A stretch of DNA of 64,000 nucleotides, from NCBI RefSeq assembly GCF_900113285.1, contig NZ_FOOT01000001.1:1178001-1242000 (forward strand), read 5' to 3'. Shown here piece by piece: positions 8,624 to 17,732 of the stretch. Position 1 is the first letter of the stretch, and the number at the start of each line of letters is the position of its first letter. The notes below the pieces were generated by a model, which was given only the letters and a program-made list of their open reading frames with translations, was not told where the DNA came from and did no database searches. The position numbers and the translations under genes are program-made. This DNA is from Pontibacter chinhatensis. Its GTDB lineage: Bacteria > Bacteroidota > Bacteroidia > Cytophagales > Hymenobacteraceae.

Positions 8624-9458
8624 TGTGGTTTAAGTTGGTTTTTGCGGTTTTCCTGTGACTGTGCTTCTGCAAAGTATAAACCCCTAACCCTCCCAAACAC
8701 AGGGGAGGGAGGATTCAGCAGTGCCGGCTCCAACCACCCCTAACCCCTCCTTAACCAAGGCGGGGAGTTCTGTAGTTACTGCGGGTGAAGTATGAGTTTT
8801 ATAGTTGCAGTTCTCGCACGGACAGGTCGCGACCTGTCCCTACAAAGTATAAACCCAGCAGATGATTACACCCCTCTTGAGCTTTGCTCGCAAGTTTCGA
8901 ACTCCCGTTCTCACTTGTCCTCAAGGGGACAGTTTGTTCTTGCTACTTTCTCTGTCATCTCGAACGCAGTGAGAGATCTATCTGGAATTCTCTTCAGATC
9001 TCTCCCAAAGGTCGAGATGACAGTAACGGCAGTGGCTATCGATTCTGTTCCCAGCCTTTGGGTTGAGCGCCTTGTGGATGTTGCGGTGCCCACCAGGGCA
9101 GCCGGAGCAGCGCGGAGGCAGCTTCAGGCACACCGCGCGATGCCCGAAGGCGAGCCCTCTCGGGCTTGAGAGCTCCAAAGCAAGAGATGAAACAATAGCT
9201 TAAGTAAGGCTGGAGGAGGAACGGCAGCTAGAAACGATAGCTCGGTTCAAATTGCTGGAAGCAGCGGCTATGAAAGTATAAACCGGCAAGTATAAAAGCA
9301 TGTATGATTTACACGGATTTAGAAATCTACAGCAGAAGTAGCCTCGGACAAGGAGGACCGGAAAAGTGCAAACACCAGTTATTTCACCTTTTATCCCCCC
9401 TGATGCCTCCACAATAAACGATAATTATTAACTTTACAAGCTCAAAACCTACCCTTAG
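8624..9458. repeat. 835-bp spacer made of several dispersed repeats
   Basis: No convincing gene. It holds a CCCTAACCCCTCCTTAACC-type block (about 8685-8775; a related block is at 18025-18060) and a palindrome CGGACAGGTCGCGACCTGTCC (8819-8839; a related copy at 18112). The long hairpin at 8953-9022 is listed separately. A GC-rich palindromic stretch with GCCCGAAGGCGAGCCCTCTCGGGC lies near 9141. Four AAGTATAA words occur. Reads as accumulated REP-like sequence. Confidence 0.6.
8953..9022. repeat. GTCATCTCGAACGCAGTGAG hairpin repeat
   Basis: TGTCATCTCGA...GAGAGATCT pairs with AGATCTCTCCC...TCGAGATGACA across a short loop, a roughly 70-nt imperfect hairpin. As I recall, this type of element is dispersed in many bacterial genomes; its function is unknown. 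Confidence 0.6.
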
Positions 9459-10367
9459 TTGCCTTTGAAATTAGCTGCGATAGATATCGGATCGAATGCG
9501 GTGAGATGCCAGATCTCCAGTGTGCTTAACCAAAACGGGCGAGTGTTTTTCAAAAGAGTGGAGTATGTGCGCTATGCCATCCGCTTCGGCGAGGATGTAT
9601 TCAGCTCCGGCTACATCAGCGATCCGAAAGTAGAGAAATTTGTAAAGCTGCTGCATGCTTTTCAGCTATTGCTGGATGTGCACGACGTGGATTACCACAT
9701 GATTTGCGCCACCTCGGCCATGCGCAACGCCTTCAACGCCCAGGAGATAATTGACCGGGTACAGCAGCAGCTTGGTATGGAAATCCAGGTGATTGACGGG
9801 GAGTCGGAAGCGGAGCTTATCAACAAGGTTATTTACAATTTTCTGGATGAGCAGCGCAACTACCTGCACATCGACGTGGGCGGCGGCAGCACCGAGTTTA
9901 ACATCTACGTAAACCGCCAGAAAGTTGCCTCACAGTCGTTTGAGCAGGGCTCTATCCGCCACATGCAGGGCCGCGACTCAGAGGAGCTGTGGAACAGGAT
10001 GAAAGTATGGATTGAGGAAAACGCCAAAAAATATCACCTGTCGCGCGCTGTAGGCACGGGCGGCAACATCAACAAGATATTTGAAATAGCAGGTAAAACG
10101 GCGGGCAAACCCATCTTCAGGAAGCAGATAGAGGAGGTAGCCTCTTACATTGCCAGCCTTACCATGGAGCAACGCATCACCGATCTGCTCCTCAACCCCG
10201 ACCGGGCCGATGTTATAGTTCCGGCCTCTGAGATCTATCTGTCTGCCATGAAGTGGGCCAAACTGGAAAGTATGATCGTGCCTGCGGTTGGCCTGAAAGA
10301 CGGCATGCTGCATGCTCTCTACGAGCGTTACCACCCGGAGCGCTTTGTTATCAGCAGCATCAGCTGA
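9459..10367 (+). CDS. ppx: Exopolyphosphatase / guanosine pentaphosphatase family protein (non-ATG start)
   Basis: A 302-residue Ppx/GppA phosphatase of the sugar-kinase/actin fold. Phosphate-binding motif DIGSNAVRCQI is at the N-terminus; DVGGGSTEFN (about residue 141) and VGTGGNINKI (about 205) are the other two nucleotide/phosphate loops. A stop codon (TAG 9456) lies directly before the frame, so translation must start at TTG 9459 or TTG 9465; no ATG precedes the first essential motif. It is the short single-domain form without the C-terminal HD extension. Expected to hydrolyse terminal phosphates of polyphosphate. It converges on ppk1 with a shared terminator between, so synthesis and breakdown genes are neighbours. 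Confidence 0.9.
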   Translation: MPLKLAAIDIGSNAVRCQISSVLNQNGRVFFKRVEYVRYAIRFGEDVFSSGYISDPKVEKFVKLLHAFQLLLDVHDVDYHMICATSAMRNAFNAQEIIDRVQQQLGMEIQVIDGESEAELINKVIYNFLDEQRNYLHIDVGGGSTEFNIYVNRQKVASQSFEQGSIRHMQGRDSEELWNRMKVWIEENAKKYHLSRAVGTGGNINKIFEIAGKTAGKPIFRKQIEEVASYIASLTMEQRITDLLLNPDRADVIVPASEIYLSAMKWAKLESMIVPAVGLKDGMLHALYERYHPERFVISSIS

Positions 10368-10432
10368 AACATTTGTCAATTAACAGTTATCAATTTACAT
10401 TTATCAGTAAACTCATTACGCTTCATCATATC

Positions 10433-10478
10433 AAAAAAGGCTGCAGTATACTTCATCTGAAGGGCTGCAGCCTTTTTT
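10433..10478. terminator. Bidirectional terminator between ppx and ppk1
   Basis: AAAAAAGGCTGCAG, an 18-nt loop containing AGTATACTT, then CTGCAGCCTTTTTT. It is flanked by AT-rich TTATCAGTAA/TTATTGATAACTGATAA repeats that could extend the stem. Confidence 0.85.
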
Positions 10479-10507
10479 ATTTATTGATAACTGATAACTG
10501 ATAAGTG

Positions 10508-12628
10508 TTAGCTGTTCACTTTTAGTTGCTCAAAAAGCTCGACATCTTCCGTTGCGTAGGCCTTGTTGAAGAACAACTTGTGGATGTCCACCACTTCCTC
10601 GTTGGCACCAGGGCGGCGTTTAATGTAGGTACCGTCCTCCCGCATGATGTAAGAGTTGTGGTTGTCCTGCAGATTGTAGTAGAGGATGTTGATTGCCTCC
10701 CGCTTCAGCTCGGCGTTAGTTATCAGGAAGAGTGCCTCGATGCGCCTGTCGAAGCTGCGCACCATCATGTCGGCGCTGCCGCTGTATACTTTCGGGTCGC
10801 CGTTGTTATGGAAGTAGTAAAGCCGCGAGTGCTCCAGGTACTCCCCCACTATACTTTTCACGGTGATGTTCTCGCTCAGGTCCTCGCGGCCGGGGCGCAG
10901 GCAGCAGATGCCCCGCACTATCAACTTAATCGGCACACCGGCCTTAGAGGCCTTGTACAGCTCATCGATGATCTCTTTATCCTCCAGCGAGTTTATTTTT
11001 ACCACAATACCGCTCTTCAGGCCTTTTTTGGCATTGCGGGCCTCTATGCGGATCAGCTCCATCAACTGGGCACGCATCGCCTTGGGCGAAGTCATCAGGT
11101 ACTTGTACTCGTTCGGGCGCGAGTGACCCGTGATTACGTTGAAGAACTCCGACACGTCGTGGGCATAGATCTCATTCGTCGTCAGCAGGCTGATATCTGA
11201 GTACAGGCGGGCTGTCTGCTCGTTGTAGTTGCCGCTGCCGATGTGCACGTAACGCGTCACCTTCTCCCCTTCCTTTCGGATGATCATCATCATCTTGGTG
11301 TGCGTTTTATACTTGCTGATGCCGTAGATGACAAAACAGCCGGCCTTCTCCAGGCGCTCGCCCTCACGCAGGTTGCGCTCCTCGTCGAAGCGGGCCTTCA
11401 CCTCGAACAATACCGATACGTGCTTGCCGTTCTCGGCAGCTTTCAGCAGGGCGGCTGTGATGCGGCTCTGGTCGGCCAGGCGGTAAATAGTCTGCTTGAT
11501 TCCCAGCACCGAGGGGTCCTCGGCGGCGCGCTCGAGCAGGTTCACGACCGGCTCCATGCTGTTGTAAGGGTGGTGCAGCAGCACGTCGTGCTCTTTCAGA
11601 TACTCAAACATATCCACCCCATCGCTTGGCAGGCTAAGCGGCGTTACCGGTGCCGGCTGCTTAAAGCCCTTGTCCCGGAACTGGCGGTGGTTGATGATCT
11701 GCCACAGGCCGCGCAAATCCAGCAGACTGTTAATGGTGAACACGTTGGCATTGTCGATGGTCCAGCGCTCCTTGAGGATCTTCATCATGAACTGCGACGG
11801 GTTGCGCTCAATCTCCAGCCGTACCACGCGGCCCTTCTTGCGCGTCTTCAGCTTCGATTTGATCTCCTGCACAAAGTCCGCCTCCAGGTCATCCGACTCC
11901 TCCAGGGTAAAATCGCCGTTGCGCGTGATGCGGAACAGGTTAGCCGACACAATATCCACGTTGCGGAACAGCTTCTTTATCTTCCAGCGCACAATCTCCT
12001 CAATCGGCACAAAAATGATCCGGTCCTTGCGGTTTATCTCGTAAAAACGCGCCAAATTCTGCGGTATCTGCACAAACGTCACCCGGTCCTGCGGCTTGCC
12101 CTCGTCGGTGGTGCGGGTTACCACGCCGAAGGTGAGCAGCTGGTTCATCAGCAGCGGGAAACCATGGTAGTTATCGAACACCATGGGCGTGAGCAGCGGG
12201 TAAATCGTGTTCTTAAAGTATGAATCGGCTTTCTTCTGCTCTATCTCCGTCAATTCACTCACCTTCAGGATGTCGAAGCCACCCTTGTGGAACAGCGGCC
12301 TTAGCTCGTTGTTAAAGGTCAGGTACTGATCGTTTACGAAGCGGTGGGCGTAGTCGAGCAGCTTCTTGCGGAAGGGCAGTTCGCGCAGCCCCGAGTAATC
12401 GAGGCGCTCCTTGCCGTAGTCGAGATAGTTGTACAAACTGCCTACCCGAATCATGAAAAATTCGTCGAGGTTAGACGAGGTAATGGCCATGAACTTTAGC
12501 CGGTCGAAGAGGCTCTTGTTTGCGTCGCGGGCCTGGTCGAGCACACGGTAGTTAAAGCGTAGCCAGCTCAGGTCGCGGCTGATATATTTACTTTTCTTTA
12601 TTTGGTCAGAAACCTTACTGATAAGCAT
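10508..12628 (-). CDS. ppk1: Polyphosphate kinase 1
   Basis: A 706-residue enzyme of normal family length that polymerises ATP gamma-phosphate into polyphosphate. The N-terminal domain opens with ISRDLSWLRFNYRVLDQA, typical of PPK1. The autophosphorylated His lies in RYVHIGSGNYNEQTARLYSD (about residue 463), and the second conserved His is in YYFHNNGDPKVYSGSADMM. The metal-binding region YKTHTKMMMIIRKEG precedes it. Membrane-associated or cytoplasmic in known cases. It faces ppx tail to tail. ATG at 12628; the upstream 180 bp are shared with the DUF5996 gene, which diverges. Confidence 0.96.
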   Translation of the reverse strand: MLISKVSDQIKKSKYISRDLSWLRFNYRVLDQARDANKSLFDRLKFMAITSSNLDEFFMIRVGSLYNYLDYGKERLDYSGLRELPFRKKLLDYAHRFVNDQYLTFNNELRPLFHKGGFDILKVSELTEIEQKKADSYFKNTIYPLLTPMVFDNYHGFPLLMNQLLTFGVVTRTTDEGKPQDRVTFVQIPQNLARFYEINRKDRIIFVPIEEIVRWKIKKLFRNVDIVSANLFRITRNGDFTLEESDDLEADFVQEIKSKLKTRKKGRVVRLEIERNPSQFMMKILKERWTIDNANVFTINSLLDLRGLWQIINHRQFRDKGFKQPAPVTPLSLPSDGVDMFEYLKEHDVLLHHPYNSMEPVVNLLERAAEDPSVLGIKQTIYRLADQSRITAALLKAAENGKHVSVLFEVKARFDEERNLREGERLEKAGCFVIYGISKYKTHTKMMMIIRKEGEKVTRYVHIGSGNYNEQTARLYSDISLLTTNEIYAHDVSEFFNVITGHSRPNEYKYLMTSPKAMRAQLMELIRIEARNAKKGLKSGIVVKINSLEDKEIIDELYKASKAGVPIKLIVRGICCLRPGREDLSENITVKSIVGEYLEHSRLYYFHNNGDPKVYSGSADMMVRSFDRRIEALFLITNAELKREAINILYYNLQDNHNSYIMREDGTYIKRRPGANEEVVDIHKLFFNKAYATEDVELFEQLKVNS

Positions 12629-12810
12629 GTTTTCTCCTTATTTGGGGCCACTTTGGGTGTCAGCGCCCGCTATCATTCATAAACTCAAAATATAGGGATA
12701 AAGTATAGCTTAACCTCCATATTCACGGAATTTTTCTCAGCGGCCGGGTTTCCGTTTGTACCGTGGTCCAAATTGCCGCGTACAACAGGGGAATAACCTA
12801 AAAAACCGCT

Positions 12811-13752
12811 ATGGCCTCAACACTTGTAAGTCCTCCCGTTTTAGATGAGTTTCCGCCGCTGCCCCTCGAGGAGTGGGAGAAAACCAAAGACACGCTGCAC
12901 CTGTACCTGCAGGTGGTGGGCAAAATCAGGTTAAAGCTCATGCCCCGCCGCAACCACTGGTGGAACGTGACGCTCTACGTCACCAGCCGCGGCCTGGGTA
13001 CGGGCCCTATCCCCTACAAGTTTTATACGTTTGAGTGTGAGTTTGATTTGATAGAGCACCAGCTGCTGTTGCGCACCAGCACGGGCGCCACTGAAAGTAT
13101 AAAGTTGCAGGATGGACTGAGCGTGTCGGCGTTTTACCTGCAGGTGATGAAGGCGCTGGAGGTGCTGGGTATCCAGGTGGAGCTGTTGGCCAAGCCTTAC
13201 GACAACAAGAGCAGCATTCCCTTTGCCCAGGACCACACCCATGCCACCTATAACCCCGAGCAGGTGCACCGCTACTGGCGCGTCCTCGTCACCATAGACC
13301 AGGTGCTGGAAGAGTTCAGCGGGCGCTTTTACGGCAAAACCTGCCCGGTGCAGCTCTACTGGCACCACCTCGACCTGACCGTGACGCGCTTCTCGGGCAA
13401 GAGAATCCCCGTGAAACCGGAAGCAAGTATTGTGGAGAAGGATGCTTACTCGCATGAGGTGATTAGCTTCGGCTTCTGGCCCGGCGATAACGATGTGCGC
13501 TTTCCAGCCTTTTACTCGTATACTTTCCCCTCCCCTGAAGGCCTGGATAAGGAGCCGTTACAGCCCAAGCAAGCAACCTGGCAGGACGCGAACGGAAGCC
13601 CGATGGCCGTCCTCAACTACGAGGAACTCCGCTTACTCGACGCCCCACGCCAGGCCCTGCTCGACTTTCTGGAAAGTGCTTACCAGGCCGGGGCCAAATT
13701 GGCCAAATGGCCTGTGGAGGAGTTGACGGTAAAGCCGCTGCAGGCGCTATAA
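12811..13752 (+). CDS. DUF5996 family protein
   Basis: A 313-residue soluble protein. LPLEEWEKTKDTLHLYLQVV, then KLMPRRNHWWNVTLYVTSRG and TGPIPY near the N-terminus, together with the later DVRFPAFYSYTFPSPEG, are the conserved blocks of the DUF5996 family. Its biochemical role is unknown. No signal peptide or membrane segment. Transcribed away from ppk1 and followed by a repeat-filled spacer. Start ATG 12811. Confidence 0.85.
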   Translation: MASTLVSPPVLDEFPPLPLEEWEKTKDTLHLYLQVVGKIRLKLMPRRNHWWNVTLYVTSRGLGTGPIPYKFYTFECEFDLIEHQLLLRTSTGATESIKLQDGLSVSAFYLQVMKALEVLGIQVELLAKPYDNKSSIPFAQDHTHATYNPEQVHRYWRVLVTIDQVLEEFSGRFYGKTCPVQLYWHHLDLTVTRFSGKRIPVKPEASIVEKDAYSHEVISFGFWPGDNDVRFPAFYSYTFPSPEGLDKEPLQPKQATWQDANGSPMAVLNYEELRLLDAPRQALLDFLESAYQAGAKLAKWPVEELTVKPLQAL

Positions 13753-13842
13753 GTGAGAATCGGCTAAAACAAAGTATAAATCCCAAGTTGTGATTAGCCC
13801 CACCCCTTGGACCTATGCTCGCGCTAGCTCAATACTTGTGAT

Positions 13843-13953
13843 GGCTCGAGCGTCCACGCTCGTGACGGGCTACAGTTTGGGCTTCCGCCCCAGTCGGATT
13901 ACAAATCCGACCTCATAAACAAGGCACGGGTTACAAACCCGCGCCAGCAAGTT
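13843..13953. repeat. Composite palindromic repeat, copy 1
   Basis: Three adjacent palindromes: CGAGCGTCCACGCTCG, GTCGGATTACAAATCCGAC (13893-13911) and GCACGGGTTACAAACCCGCGC. The same block order is present in inverted orientation at 18151-18258. The spacer 13753-14103 also holds four AAGTATAA words and no gene. Confidence 0.75.
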
Positions 13954-14103
13954 GAATGGGTTTTCACCTTCATATCACATTGCAAATCGCAAGCTCAGCA
14001 AAGTATAAAACTTGCGTTATCAAAGTATAAAGTAAAGATATCCTCCCTTCTAAAGTATAAGCCGTATCTTTACCGCATTACAGGCAACATTATTTTGACA
14101 CGC

Positions 14104-15246
14104 ATGTCCTTTTCTTCCCTTGGCTTATCGTCACCGCTGGTAAAAGCTGTAGCGCAGCAAAGTTATACCTCCCCTTACCCTATCCAGCAACAGGCCATTC
14201 CGGCGATGTTGCAGGGCAAAGACATTCTGGGTCTGGCACAAACCGGATCCGGTAAAACGGCCAGCTATGTGCTGCCCATTCTGGAGAAGCTGCAACGCCA
14301 GGCGCCCACCACCAACAGGTCCGTGCCCGTACTGGTATTGGTACCGACACGTGAGCTGGCCATGCAGGTAGGCGAGGTAGTGCAGTCCTTCTCCGCCGGC
14401 CTGCCGCGTCCGGTAAAAGCCATGGCGGTGTTCGGAGGCGTGTCGATTAACCCGCAAATGATGAAACTGCACGGCACTGATGTGCTTATCGCCACACCCG
14501 GCCGCCTCCTCGACTTGGTGGAACACAAGGCGGTGCAACTCTCAGAGGTGGCGGTACTGGTGCTGGACGAGGCTGACAAGATGCTGAACCTGGGTTTTAA
14601 GGAAGAGATGGAGAAGATTTTCGCCCTGCTGCCTGCCCGGCGGCAAAACGTGCTCTTTTCGGCTACCCTGGATGAGGAGGTGGCTTTTCTGGTGGCCGAT
14701 ATCCTGCACAACCCTGTTAAAATTAAAATAGAGGAAGAAGCCGTTGTACCTGAACTGATTAACCAGACAGCCTACCAGGTGGCCGCGGAGCGCAAGGGGC
14801 CGCTGCTGCGCTACCTCATTAAGCAACACAACATGCAACAGGTGCTGGTATTTGCCTCTTCTATCCGCACGGCTAACAACGTGGTGGGCAAGCTGGTAAA
14901 AAACGGCATCGAAGCCGCCGCGTTCCATGGGGATAAAAGCCAAGGCGCCCGCACGGAGGCGCTGCGCCAGTTTAAAGCGGGCAAGTTGCGCGTACTGGTA
15001 GCTACCGACCTGGCGGCTCGCGGCATCGACATCAAGTTTCTGCCGCACGTGATTAACTACGAATTGCCGCGCTCTCCCAAAGACTACGTGCACCGCATTG
15101 GCCGCACCGGCCGTGCCGAAGCTTCCGGCGAAGCCATTTCGCTTATCTCCCCGGAAGAGGAGCACCACTTCAAGGTAATCCAGAAAAAGATGGGGCAGCG
15201 CGTACCCCTGACTCCGACAGAAGAGATTGATTTAGCTGGGTCTTAA
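14104..15246 (+). CDS. DEAD/DEAH-box RNA helicase
   Basis: A 380-residue core helicase with little C-terminal extension. Q motif (YPIQQQAIP), motif I AQTGSGKT, Ia PTRELAMQV, II VLDEADKML, III SAT, and in the second RecA domain VLVATDLAARGIDIK and HRIGRTGRA are all intact. The RhlE-like core suggests a role in ribosome assembly or mRNA turnover, but without a distinctive tail the substrate is open. Start set at ATG 14104; a TTG at 14095 is also in frame. A clearly AT-rich leader with several AAGTATAA words precedes it. Confidence 0.92.
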   Translation: MSFSSLGLSSPLVKAVAQQSYTSPYPIQQQAIPAMLQGKDILGLAQTGSGKTASYVLPILEKLQRQAPTTNRSVPVLVLVPTRELAMQVGEVVQSFSAGLPRPVKAMAVFGGVSINPQMMKLHGTDVLIATPGRLLDLVEHKAVQLSEVAVLVLDEADKMLNLGFKEEMEKIFALLPARRQNVLFSATLDEEVAFLVADILHNPVKIKIEEEAVVPELINQTAYQVAAERKGPLLRYLIKQHNMQQVLVFASSIRTANNVVGKLVKNGIEAAAFHGDKSQGARTEALRQFKAGKLRVLVATDLAARGIDIKFLPHVINYELPRSPKDYVHRIGRTGRAEASGEAISLISPEEEHHFKVIQKKMGQRVPLTPTEEIDLAGS

Positions 15247-15398
15247 GTAAGGTAGCGGGCTTGGTTCTTAACAGAAGTTAGCCTTTGCAGAATGTATTAG
15301 GTATAGTTTTCCACACTAACACTTAGGCTCGGATGTGCTGCACTTCAGGGCGAAGTTTTTCTGTAATACCAATATTGAATAAGCTGTGCTCCTTAGCT

Positions 15399-15540
15399 TG
15401 TGCCCTCGCTCGCCTCTGGCGAGTGTGCGTCATTTGATGGCGTCCCGCCATTTATACTTATACTTATACTTATACAGTAAAATTAAAGCGACCAGAGGCC
15501 GCCCTATAGCTCACACTCGCCAGAGGCGAGCGAGGGCACA
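15399..15540. mobile_element. 142-bp element with perfect 29-bp terminal inverted repeats, copy 1
   Basis: The outer arms TGTGCCCTCGCTCGCC...GTGTG (15399-15427) and their exact complement (15512-15540) are 29 bp long without mismatch; each arm is itself partly palindromic around CGCCTCTGGCG. The interior keeps GATGGCGTCCCGCCA, a tandem TTATAC tract and CCAGAGGCC. A second copy is at 60733-60878. No coding capacity; it may be a MITE-like or REP-type element. The rest of 15247-15699 shows no gene. Confidence 0.7.
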
Positions 15541-15699
15541 TAAACCCTTCAGCCCTACATGTGCAGCACATCCAGGTAAAGCTTTCTGCAAAACCACTGC
15601 AGTACTTACGAAGTATACTTTCACCAACCACGCCGTGTGGTTAAGCGCCTACACCAGCAAGTATGGCCGCTGATGGTTCCGATCAAGTATAGCTCTGTG

Positions 15700-16824
15700 A
15701 TGCCCTATTTTATTAGTAAGACCTTCCTTGCACTGTACCTGTTGCTGCTTTTTACCTTTATGCTTTCTCCTGCTGCACCGGTTGCAGCACAAACGGAAGC
15801 CACCAAGCCTGCCCTTAACTTGGGGCTGCGCACGCATTACGGCTTTATCATCCCCCACTCCGAGGCCATCCGGGAGGTGTCTTACTCACACCCCCGCGCC
15901 CTGGAACTGGACCTAAGCCTGCACTTTACAAGCGAAAAGGCTTGGCAATTCCTGCAAGGCTACCCCCGGCTCGGTGCTTCTTTCTCTTACATCAACTTCG
16001 ATAACCCGCAGGTGCTGGGCGATGCGTATACGTTTATACTTTATGTGGAGCCTTTTCTATCGGCGCACCGGCGTTTCAGCCTGTCCTTTCGGTTTGGGGC
16101 CGGCCTCTCCTACCAAAGCAATGTCTACGACTCCATCAGCAATCCGCAGAACCAGTTTTACAGCACCAAAGTAGCTTTCCCGCTGACAGCAAACCTGATG
16201 GGCAATTATAAATTAAACGATACCTGGATGCTACGGGCCGGCGGCACATACAGCCATATTTCCAACGGGGGAATACGCCAGCCTAACAAAGGCATTAACT
16301 TCCCGATGGCCACAGTTGGGGTTGACTATGCCCTGCGCCCAGCTGATTTCCCGGAACGCCAGCAGCAAACGTATAGCCCGCAGGCGCCGGAGCGGTATTA
16401 TTTGCTCGCCTTACTGGGCACCGGTAAGGATGGGAGAATCGACGCCACAGAGAAGTTTCCGTTGCTGGGGCTTACGGCCTATGCCAGCCAGCGGGTGGGC
16501 AGGTTAAGCGCCTTGGCAGCCGGGGCCGAGTGGGTGGCAGATTATTCTATAAAAGACGAGCTGGACGAAAAAAAGGAGCATACTGCCTTTGGGCGGGGTG
16601 CCTTGCTGGCAGGGCATGAGTTTTACATCGGCAGGTTCCGGTTTAACCAGATGCTCGGCATCTATGTCTACTCGCCCCACAAGGCCCGCGACCCGGTATA
16701 CCAGCGCTGGGGACTGGAGTATCACACAGCCAGGGGTTTATACTTTGGCATCAACCTGAAGGCGCACCGCCATGTGGCTGACTTCCTGGACGCGCGGGTG
16801 GGCTGGCGATTTGGTGCGGACTGA
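15700..16824 (+). CDS. Acyloxyacyl hydrolase / PagL-like lipid A deacylase, outer-membrane beta-barrel
   Basis: A 374-residue protein with signal peptide (hydrophobic to about residue 28, ending PVAAQ) and alternating beta-strand pattern ending in aromatic residues, as in outer-membrane barrels. The block GGTYSHISNGGIRQPNKGIN contains the His-Ser-Asn arrangement of the PagL active site. Family members remove the 3-O acyl chain of lipid A; that activity here is inferred. It is longer than Pseudomonas PagL (about 170 residues), as is common in Bacteroidota homologues. Start ATG 15700 gives a clean signal peptide; ATG 15673 is in frame too. Converges on menB. Confidence 0.8.
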   Translation: MPYFISKTFLALYLLLLFTFMLSPAAPVAAQTEATKPALNLGLRTHYGFIIPHSEAIREVSYSHPRALELDLSLHFTSEKAWQFLQGYPRLGASFSYINFDNPQVLGDAYTFILYVEPFLSAHRRFSLSFRFGAGLSYQSNVYDSISNPQNQFYSTKVAFPLTANLMGNYKLNDTWMLRAGGTYSHISNGGIRQPNKGINFPMATVGVDYALRPADFPERQQQTYSPQAPERYYLLALLGTGKDGRIDATEKFPLLGLTAYASQRVGRLSALAAGAEWVADYSIKDELDEKKEHTAFGRGALLAGHEFYIGRFRFNQMLGIYVYSPHKARDPVYQRWGLEYHTARGLYFGINLKAHRHVADFLDARVGWRFGAD

Positions 16825-16838
16825 GCCTTTAAGCAAAA

Positions 16839-16862
16839 CAGGCGAACCCAAAGGCTCGCCTG
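16839..16862. terminator. Possible weak terminator hairpin between the PagL-like gene and menB
   Basis: CAGGCGA and TCGCCTG can pair around ACCCAAAGGC in the 65-bp convergent spacer. The following T-run is poor. Confidence 0.35.
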
Positions 16863-16889
16863 CTGCTTTATAATTGTTATACTTCCCAA

Positions 16890-17732
16890 TTACGGAATCC
16901 ACTTGATGTCGGAGAAATCCGGCTTGCGCTTCTCCAGGAATGCGTTGCGGCCTTCTTTTGCCTCCTCGGTCATGTAGGCCAGGCGGGTAGCCTCGCCGGC
17001 AAACACCTGCTGCCCTACCATACCGTCGTCGGTCAGGTTAAAGGCGAACTTCAGCATTTTGATAGAGGTTGGTGATTTGGCCAGGATTTCCTGCGCCCAC
17101 TGGTAAGCGGTATCCTCCAGCTCTTCGTGCGGCACCACCGTGTTTACCATGCCCATATCGAAGGCCTCCTGCGCGGAGTAGTTCCGGCCCAGGAAGAAGA
17201 TTTCGCGAGCGCGCTTCTGCCCTACCATCTTAGCTAGGTAAGCCGAGCCATAGCCCCCGTCGAAGCTCGTCACGTCGGCATCGGTCTGCTTAAAAATCGC
17301 GTGCTCCTTGCTAGCCAGTGTCAGGTCGCAAACAACGTGCAGCGAATGGCCGCCACCCACAGCCCAGCCCGGCACTACGGCTATCACCACCTTCGGCATA
17401 AAGCGAATCAGGCGCTGTACTTCCAGGATGTTCAGACGCGGCATGCCTGCCTCATCCACATAACCCTGAAAACCGCGCGCGTTCTGGTCGCCGCCGCTGC
17501 AGAAAGAGTATACTCCGTCTTTCGTAGAAGGTCCTTCGGCAGAAAGCAGCACCACGCCAATGGAAGTATCCTCACGGGCGTCCAGGAAAGCTTCGAACAG
17601 CTCTGCCACCGTTTTGGGACGGAAGGCATTGCGCACGTTCGGTCGGTTAAACGCGATACGCGCCACCCCACCTGATTTTCTGTAGGTGATATCCTCGTAT
17701 TCTTTGACTGTTGTCCAGTTAGCTTTGCTCAT
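16890..17732 (-). CDS. menB: 1,4-dihydroxy-2-naphthoyl-CoA synthase
   Basis: A 280-residue crotonase-fold enzyme of menaquinone biosynthesis that closes the second ring of the naphthoquinone from o-succinylbenzoyl-CoA. Recognised by RPNVRNAFRPKTVAEL, FCSGGDQNARG, VVPGWAVGGGHSLHVVCDLT (oxyanion hole region) and the C-terminal AFLEKRKPDFSDIKWIP, all typical of MenB. I start at ATG 17732 (MSKANWTTVKEY); the open frame extends to 17945 but that part is compositionally like spacer repeats. No other men gene is adjacent, so menB is detached from the pathway cluster in this window. Confidence 0.95.
   Translation of the reverse strand: MSKANWTTVKEYEDITYRKSGGVARIAFNRPNVRNAFRPKTVAELFEAFLDAREDTSIGVVLLSAEGPSTKDGVYSFCSGGDQNARGFQGYVDEAGMPRLNILEVQRLIRFMPKVVIAVVPGWAVGGGHSLHVVCDLTLASKEHAIFKQTDADVTSFDGGYGSAYLAKMVGQKRAREIFFLGRNYSAQEAFDMGMVNTVVPHEELEDTAYQWAQEILAKSPTSIKMLKFAFNLTDDGMVGQQVFAGEATRLAYMTEEAKEGRNAFLEKRKPDFSDIKWIP

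Noticed and set aside
8792..9169. 125-codon open frame in the 8.6-9.4 kb spacer
   Set aside because: It runs through several dispersed repeats and a long hairpin; no gene-like composition.
11243..12223. Long open frame opposite ppk1
   Set aside because: Antisense of conserved PPK1 domains; His/Leu/Gln-rich translation typical of shadows.
15452..15476. Tandem TTATAC repeat as a CRISPR-like or slippage locus
   Set aside because: Four units of 6 bp without spacers; it is the over-represented TATACTT word in tandem inside a larger element. Not CRISPR.
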